Shown here: piece after piece, positions 14,597 through 18,606 of the stretch | How positions within the stretch are numbered: position 1 is the stretch's first letter | Layout of the letters: each line of letters opens with the position of its first letter | Assembly: GCA_902493665.1 (NCBI GenBank) | Contig: CABUQL010000004.1 | Span: forward strand, 1-18,606 | Direction of reading: 5' to 3' | Source of the DNA: an uncultured Eubacteriales bacterium | GTDB lineage: Bacteria > Bacillota > Clostridia > UMGS1810 | Length of the DNA: 18,606 nt | Position numbers and translations under genes: made by a program | Notes under the pieces: model-generated | The model's input: the letters and a program-made list of their open reading frames with translations, nothing else | The model's database searches: none | What the model was told of the DNA's origin: nothing

Positions 14597-16179
14597 CTGC
14601 TTATAACAAGAACGTCATTTTGCTTTACAAGCGTTCTTCCGTTCGGAATTATAATTGAATCTTTTCGTTTTATCACAACAATAAGCGCATCATCGGCAAA
14701 TTTAAGTTCGCAAATGCGTTTTCCCGCCCACTCGTGATTTTCGTCAATCGTAAGTTCGGTTAAAAAGTTCTCCGCACTGCTCTCAAACGAAAGCGCACTC
14801 AAAATCAGAATGTCATTTTCGTATATAACCGTGTTTCCCTTCGGAATAACTTTTTCCCCGCCGCGCATAATCGTAACAAGCAAAACTTCGGGGAGAAGCT
14901 TTATTTCACACACCTTTTTGTTTATCCACGGATGGTTTTTTCCGACGTATATTTTGATAAACTGTATCGGCATCTCCTCCGTATAGTCACTGAAGGTTTT
15001 CATAATATCGCCTTTTTCGTCTATCATACCGAGTTTTTTAGAAACAAACGGCAAAAGCGACCCCTGAATACTGATTGAAAACAGAACTATAAAAAACACA
15101 ATATGGAAAACGTCATTTTTAAGATAGGCCGGGTGGACGGTTGCCATTATTGCAAAAACTATGGACGCCGCACCTCTTATGCCGCACCAAGAAACAAGGA
15201 GCTGCTGCTTAAACGTGCATTTTTGCGGTGCAAGGATTGCAAATACCGAAAGCGGTCTTGCAACAAATGTTAAAAACAGTGCTATGAGTATTGCCGGTAC
15301 CATAATTGTCGGAAACTTTGACGGGAATGACAAAAGTCCGAGCAAAAAGAATATCAGCATTTGCATAAGAAGCGTCACACCGTCAAAAAAGTGAACAAGG
15401 CTTTTTTTGTTTTTAATGGGACAGTTTCCGAGTATTATGCCGAAAATATACGTTGAAAGATATCCGTTTCCTCCAATCATTGAAGCGGCAGAGTACGAAA
15501 TAAGCGCCATGCTGAAAATAAACGCAGTGTCAATTCCGTCATATGCAATTTTCGGAAGTATGGTTTTTGAAACATATGCGCACAAAACACCGATTAAAAT
15601 GCCGAAAACTACCTGTGCAAAAATCATATACACGATAGATCCGCCGCTCATTTTGCTCTCAGCCGTGCTCAGCACGATAATTGTGAGCATATAAGAAAAC
15701 GGGTCGTTGCTTCCGCTTTCCATTTCAAGGAGCTGCGCGGTGTTATGTTTAAAGCTGATTTTTTTTGATCTTAAAATCGAAAATACGGAGGCGGCGTCTG
15801 TTGAACCGATTACAGAGCCGATAAGCATACTTTCAAAAAGTGAGAATTTTAATACATAATAACAAAAAATACCTGTTATGGCAGACGTGAGAATAACGCC
15901 GAGTGAAGAAAGTGTTACGGCTTTTGCAACTATCGGTTTTGCAGATGACCAGTTTGTGCCGAAACCGCCGTAAAACATTATGAAAATAAGTGCTGTACTG
16001 CATATTTTTTCGGCAAAATCATAATCGTCAAAATCGATTTTAAAGAGTCCGTCAGTACCGAAAAACATACCCAGCAAAATAAACGCAAGCAAAATCGGCA
16101 TACCGAGTTTTCTTGAAAACTTTGCAAGTGCAAGGCACATAAGTATTATCACCGATACCGTAAGTATGTAAAAGTTCAT
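14593..16179 (-). CDS. CPA1-type cation/proton antiporter with two RCK_C-like domains
   Basis: This 528-residue protein has about twelve hydrophobic helices in residues 1-385, forming the Na+/H+ exchanger fold. The ion-site motif is seen as LEMESGSNDPFSYML (about 150-164), followed by GGNGYLSTYIFGIILGN and SWCGIRGAASIVFA. Two copies of a TrkA-C (RCK_C)-type domain then follow. The first holds HPWINKKVCEIKLLPEVLLV and GNTVIYENDILIL. The second holds HEWAGKRICELKFADDALIV and GRTLVKQNDVLVI and ends the protein. This arrangement resembles potassium/proton antiporters of the CvrA/NhaP2 type, which adjust cytoplasmic K+ and pH. Whether the ion is K+ or Na+ cannot be read from the sequence. AGGAGG precedes the ATG at 16179, and the gene has its own promoter. 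Confidence 0.92.
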   Translation of the reverse strand: MNFYILTVSVIILMCLALAKFSRKLGMPILLAFILLGMFFGTDGLFKIDFDDYDFAEKICSTALIFIMFYGGFGTNWSSAKPIVAKAVTLSSLGVILTSAITGIFCYYVLKFSLFESMLIGSVIGSTDAASVFSILRSKKISFKHNTAQLLEMESGSNDPFSYMLTIIVLSTAESKMSGGSIVYMIFAQVVFGILIGVLCAYVSKTILPKIAYDGIDTAFIFSMALISYSAASMIGGNGYLSTYIFGIILGNCPIKNKKSLVHFFDGVTLLMQMLIFFLLGLLSFPSKFPTIMVPAILIALFLTFVARPLSVFAILAPQKCTFKQQLLVSWCGIRGAASIVFAIMATVHPAYLKNDVFHIVFFIVLFSISIQGSLLPFVSKKLGMIDEKGDIMKTFSDYTEEMPIQFIKIYVGKNHPWINKKVCEIKLLPEVLLVTIMRGGEKVIPKGNTVIYENDILILSALSFESSAENFLTELTIDENHEWAGKRICELKFADDALIVVIKRKDSIIIPNGRTLVKQNDVLVISR

Positions 16180-16211
16180 TTGCGCCTCCTTTTTATTTTA
16201 TTCTTATTTTT

Positions 16212-16240
16212 ATTTTACCATAAATTATAATCCCGTTCAA
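16212..16240 (-). promoter_or_regulatory. Promoter for the antiporter gene
   Basis: On the minus strand, TTGAAC (16235-16240), a 17-base spacer and TAAAAT (16212-16217) lie about 35 bases upstream of the start codon. Confidence 0.65.
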
Positions 16241-16327
16241 TAATTTTTATGTCGTATTTATTGTTTTTTGCACATAAGACTTGCCTCTGATCTGTTAAAT
16301 CCCCGTTTTTCCGCCTTATCATCTCCA

Positions 16328-16392
16328 AAAAGATACAAAATATCTTTTCAAAAATACAAAAAGACACAGGAGAAAAACTCCTGTGTCTTTTT
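16328..16392 (-). terminator. Terminator behind rplL, with a second small hairpin
   Basis: A perfect 15-bp stem (16358-16372 with 16378-16392, loop of five A on the plus strand) lies 18 bases after rplL. On the minus strand its second arm ends in TTTTT, followed by GTATTTTTG. A further 8-bp hairpin (16328-16335 with 16341-16348) follows and may act as back-up. It ends the ribosomal protein transcript before the antiporter gene. The rest of 16180-16410 holds only the antiporter promoter. Confidence 0.9.
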
Positions 16393-16410
16393 TAAAATTA
16401 AAGAATAAAC

Positions 16411-16785
16411 TTATTTAAGTTCTACTTTAGCGCCTGCTTCTTCGAGCTGAGCTTTCATTTTTTCAGCTTCTTCTTTAGCAACAGCTTCTTTTACTGTCTT
16501 AGGAGCGTTGTCAACGATGTCTTTTGCTTCTTTAAGACCAAGACCTGTAATTTCTCTTACAGCTTTAACAACTTTAAGTTTAGCGTCGCCTGCTTCAGCA
16601 AGTACAACGTCAAATTCAGTTTTTTCAGCGGCAGCAGCACCTGCGTCTCCTGCACCGCCTGCAACTGCAACAACTGCAGCAGCGGCACTTACACCGAATT
16701 CTTCTTCCATAGCTTTTACAAGCTCAGCAACTTCCAATAATTTTAATTCTTTGATATCAGCAATGATCTGTTCAATTTTGCTCAT
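16411..16785 (-). CDS. rplL: 50S ribosomal protein L7/L12
   Basis: This 124-residue protein is the multicopy ribosomal stalk protein that recruits translation GTPases. The N-terminal dimerisation helix (IEQIIADIKELKLLEVAELV) is followed by an Ala/Gly-rich hinge (residues ~36-54). The conserved C-terminal domain follows, with AKLKVVKAVREITGLGLKEA and KDIVDNAPK. The length is typical. AGGAGG stands nine bases before the ATG. It lies 29 bases after rplJ and is followed directly by a terminator. Confidence 0.98.
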   Translation of the reverse strand: MSKIEQIIADIKELKLLEVAELVKAMEEEFGVSAAAAVVAVAGGAGDAGAAAAEKTEFDVVLAEAGDAKLKVVKAVREITGLGLKEAKDIVDNAPKTVKEAVAKEEAEKMKAQLEEAGAKVELK

Positions 16786-16814
16786 TATTATTTACCTCCT
16801 TAGGATAAAATCTA

Positions 16815-17408
16815 TTATTCTTGTGTTTCTTCTGCAGCCTCTGTCGGTGCAGCTTCTGTTTGTGCAGCCTCAGCTGCTTCTTCTTTAACTTCGGGTTTGT
16901 CCATATCTGCAAACTCTACGCCCTTATCAACAATAGCCTGCAATACTCTTGCAAGTGATGATACGGGTGAATTAAGACTTCCGAGCAATTTAGCGAGAAG
17001 AACGTCTTTAGAAGGCGTGCTTGCAAGCTGTTTGATTTCATCAAGTGAAATTACTTTTCCGTCGAGAAAACCTGATTTGATTTCAAGTTTTTCATTTCCT
17101 TTTGCAAATTCAGCTATAATTTTTGCCGGAGCAACCGGATCTTCGTAGCTGAGTGCAAGTGATGTAGGTCCGTTAAGAACGGGATCGAGTTCTTCAAAAC
17201 CAACTTCGTTTGCGGCAAATCTTGTAAGAGTGTTTTTAACAACCTTATATTCAACGCCTGCTTCACGGAGTTTGTTTCTGAGATCTGTATCTTCGCTTAC
17301 AGTTAAGCCTCTGTAGTCAACCAAAATACCCGACTGAGCTTTTTTGAGTTTTTCTACCATATCGGCAACTGCCTGTTTTTTAATGTCTAAAACTTTAGCG
17401 CTTGGCAT
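16815..17408 (-). CDS. rplJ: 50S ribosomal protein L10
   Basis: This 197-residue protein anchors the L7/L12 stalk to 23S rRNA. The N-terminal domain includes VEKLKKAQSGILVDYRGLTV, LREAGVEYKVVKNTLTR and NGPTSLALSYEDPVAPAKI, all typical of L10. The last ~25 residues form an Ala/Glu/Thr-rich acidic tail (TEAAPTEAAEETQE at the end), making the protein longer than the usual 165-175 residues. The ATG at 17408 (MPSAKV) is the family start and has GAGGTG upstream. A GTG three codons earlier overlaps that ribosome binding site. Expression is probably controlled through the L10 leader at 17418-17577. Confidence 0.97.
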   Translation of the reverse strand: MPSAKVLDIKKQAVADMVEKLKKAQSGILVDYRGLTVSEDTDLRNKLREAGVEYKVVKNTLTRFAANEVGFEELDPVLNGPTSLALSYEDPVAPAKIIAEFAKGNEKLEIKSGFLDGKVISLDEIKQLASTPSKDVLLAKLLGSLNSPVSSLARVLQAIVDKGVEFADMDKPEVKEEAAEAAQTEAAPTEAAEETQE

Positions 17409-17417
17409 AATTTTCAC

Positions 17418-17577
17418 CTCCCGAATAAATGCCTTAATAAGTCAGATAAATGACTTAAAATATGAAAAAAATAAAGGTTTCCCGAAAGACAACGAGAAAC
17501 CTGAATTTTAAAAATTATTAAAATTATGTCCTCGGCAGGATTTATTTTTGAACCTGCTGTCTTTGGAATACTATTAT
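17418..17577 (-). promoter_or_regulatory. Ribosomal protein L10 leader (autoregulatory RNA)
   Basis: The minus-strand transcript between the promoter and rplJ contains CCAAAGACAGCAGG and then CCTGCCGAGG (within 17524-17567). This is the conserved paired core of the Firmicutes L10 leader, which mimics the 23S rRNA site of L10(L12)4. Downstream is an attenuator hairpin with a T-run (17464-17502). A small hairpin AAGTCA/TGACTT (17439-17444 with 17451-17456) stands just before the rplJ ribosome binding site. Known function: excess L10-L12 complex binds the leader and lowers rplJ-rplL expression. Confidence 0.88.
17464..17502 (-). terminator. Attenuator terminator inside the L10 leader
   Basis: On the minus strand a 10-bp stem (17493-17502 with 17475-17484, one T-G pair) with loop TTGTCTTT is followed by TTATTTTTTT. 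Its position between the leader core and rplJ fits premature termination as the regulatory output. Confidence 0.8.
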
Positions 17578-17606
17578 TTTATATCACATTTGTGATAATT
17601 TGTCAA
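17578..17606 (-). promoter_or_regulatory. Promoter of rplJ-rplL with palindromic spacer
   Basis: On the minus strand, TTGACA (17601-17606), a 17-base spacer and TATAAA (17578-17583). The spacer holds the perfect inverted repeat TATCACA-AA-TGTGATA (17582-17597), touching the -10 box. The promoter allows rplJL to be transcribed separately from rplK-rplA. Confidence 0.85.
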
Positions 17607-17619
17607 CTGTTTTTTAAAA

Positions 17620-18312
17620 TTAACCGATTTTTGCAGGATTAATTTTAATTCCGGGTCCCATTGTAGATGCAATTGCAACTGATTTAAGGTACTGACCTTT
17701 TGCAGCAGCCGGTTTTGCTTTTACAACAGCAGCCATAAGTGTGTTAAAGTTTTCTGTAAGTTTTTCTGCGCCGAAAGAAATTTTTCCTATCGGGCAGTGA
17801 ATGATATTTGTTTTATCAAGACGGTATTCGATTTTACCGGCTTTAATATCATTTACAGCCTTTGCAACGTCTGTTGTAACAGTTCCTGCTTTCGGGTTAG
17901 GCATAAGACCTTTAGGTCCGAGAACACGGCCGATACGTCCAACAAGTCCCATCATATCGGGAGTTGCAACAACTACATCATAATCAAACCAGTTTTCGTT
18001 CTGGATTTTGTGAACGAGTTCTTCGCCGCCTACAAAATCTGCACCTGCGTCTTCAGCGATTTTTACATTGTCGCCTTTTGCAAACACCAAAACTCTTATG
18101 GTTTTACCTGTTCCGTGCGGAAGTACAACCGCACCTCTTACCTGCTGATCGGCATGACGCGAGTCAACACCGAGTTTGATATGAGCTTCAACAGTTTCGT
18201 CAAACTTAGCTTTTCCTGTTTTAACGGCAATGTCAAAAGCTTCATTAATGTCGTACAATTTTGTTCTTTCGATTAATTTTGCACTTTCGATATATTTTTT
18301 ACCTCTATGCAC
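17620..18312 (-). CDS. rplA: 50S ribosomal protein L1
   Basis: This 230-residue protein has the usual bacterial L1 length. It forms the L1 stalk of the large subunit, which moves the E-site tRNA. Typical segments are HRGKKYIESAKLIERTKLY at the start, VRGAVVLPHGTGK, MGLVGRIGRVLGPKGLMPNP and the end MGPGIKINPAKIG. The start codon is GTG at 18312, preceded by AAGGAGG at a good distance; no ATG fits. It follows rplK by 86 bases with no promoter or terminator visible. Confidence 0.98.
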   Translation of the reverse strand: MHRGKKYIESAKLIERTKLYDINEAFDIAVKTGKAKFDETVEAHIKLGVDSRHADQQVRGAVVLPHGTGKTIRVLVFAKGDNVKIAEDAGADFVGGEELVHKIQNENWFDYDVVVATPDMMGLVGRIGRVLGPKGLMPNPKAGTVTTDVAKAVNDIKAGKIEYRLDKTNIIHCPIGKISFGAEKLTENFNTLMAAVVKAKPAAAKGQYLKSVAIASTMGPGIKINPAKIG

Positions 18313-18398
18313 TTTTACTTCCTCCTTCTGTGGTTAATGCGTACGAGTTTTTTCGTATGCCTGATCGGAATAATCCTCCCACTGATTTAAAACAAATG

Positions 18399-18606
18399 TT
18401 ATTCTTCTACTGTTATACCCATACTTCTTGCAGTACCGGCAATCATGCTCATTGCTGATTCAATAGATGCAGCATTGAGATCTGGCATTTTCTGCTCTGC
18501 AATCTGCTTGAGAGCGTCTTTGCTGATTGAAGCAACCTTTGTTTTGTTAGGAACACCCGAACCGCTTTCAATTTTGCATGCTTTTTTAAGCAATACTGCG
18601 GCAGGG
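18399..18606 (-). CDS. rplK: 50S ribosomal protein L11, C-terminal part (5' end outside window)
   Basis: The final 68 residues are present, starting PAAVLLKKAC, and include IESGSGVPNKTKVASISK and the end MIAGTARSMGITVEE. This is the C-terminal rRNA-binding domain of L11, part of the GTPase-associated centre of the ribosome. It stands directly upstream of rplA, the standard rplK-rplA order. The rest of the gene continues beyond the right edge. Confidence 0.97.
   Translation of the reverse strand, partial: PAAVLLKKACKIESGSGVPNKTKVASISKDALKQIAEQKMPDLNAASIESAMSMIAGTARSMGITVEE

Overview
The window looks like a chromosomal stretch from a low-GC member of the Clostridia (Bacillota), probably an uncultured gut-type organism. 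The evidence is AT-rich DNA, strong AGGAGG ribosome binding sites, an L10-leader attenuator ahead of rplJ, a tripartite GlpA-like/DUF1667 redox module, a stalk-domain (copper amine oxidase N-terminal-like) secreted protein and a TM2/DUF2752 pair. No species can be named from the sequence alone.

Left region, plus strand (1-3850). The end of a GlpA-like FAD oxidoreductase with a BFD [2Fe-2S] domain, a partner FAD/NAD(P) oxidoreductase and a DUF1667 Cys-rich protein form an overlapping operon. The middle gene carries an apparent one-base deletion. An MgtC/SapB-family membrane protein follows. Right after its stop codon lies a 280-bp non-coding element (2783-3062). It is closed by a perfect 21-bp inverted repeat and contains two further long branched helices. 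I do not recognise it, and it is the most interesting object here. A clean sigma-A-type promoter then drives a TM2 protein and a DUF2752 protein.

Scar region (3851-5149). A right-handed beta-helix gene on the minus strand lacks a proper 5' end and has a one-base deletion in an A/T run. It abuts, 5' end to 5' end, what looks like the 3' remnant of a plus-strand gene that still has its terminator. This looks like a rearrangement breakpoint.

Housekeeping block, minus strand (5086-13560). Transcribed right to left: comM (YifB-type AAA ATPase), asnS, a membrane-anchored TPR protein, a very divergent LarC-like protein translationally coupled to an RluA-family pseudouridine synthase, recR, then (with its own promoter) greA and lysS, ending in a terminator.

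Right region (13561-18606). A secreted stalk-domain protein (plus strand) converges on a CPA1-type cation/proton antiporter with two C-terminal RCK_C-like domains (minus strand), across a strong bidirectional terminator. Further right is the ribosomal stalk cluster rplK-rplA-[promoter + L10 leader]-rplJ-rplL on the minus strand. It ends in a terminator and is followed by the antiporter instead of the expected rpoB-rpoC. The rplJL promoter has a perfect 7-2-7 palindrome filling most of its spacer. No CRISPR array, rRNA, tRNA or transposase gene was seen.
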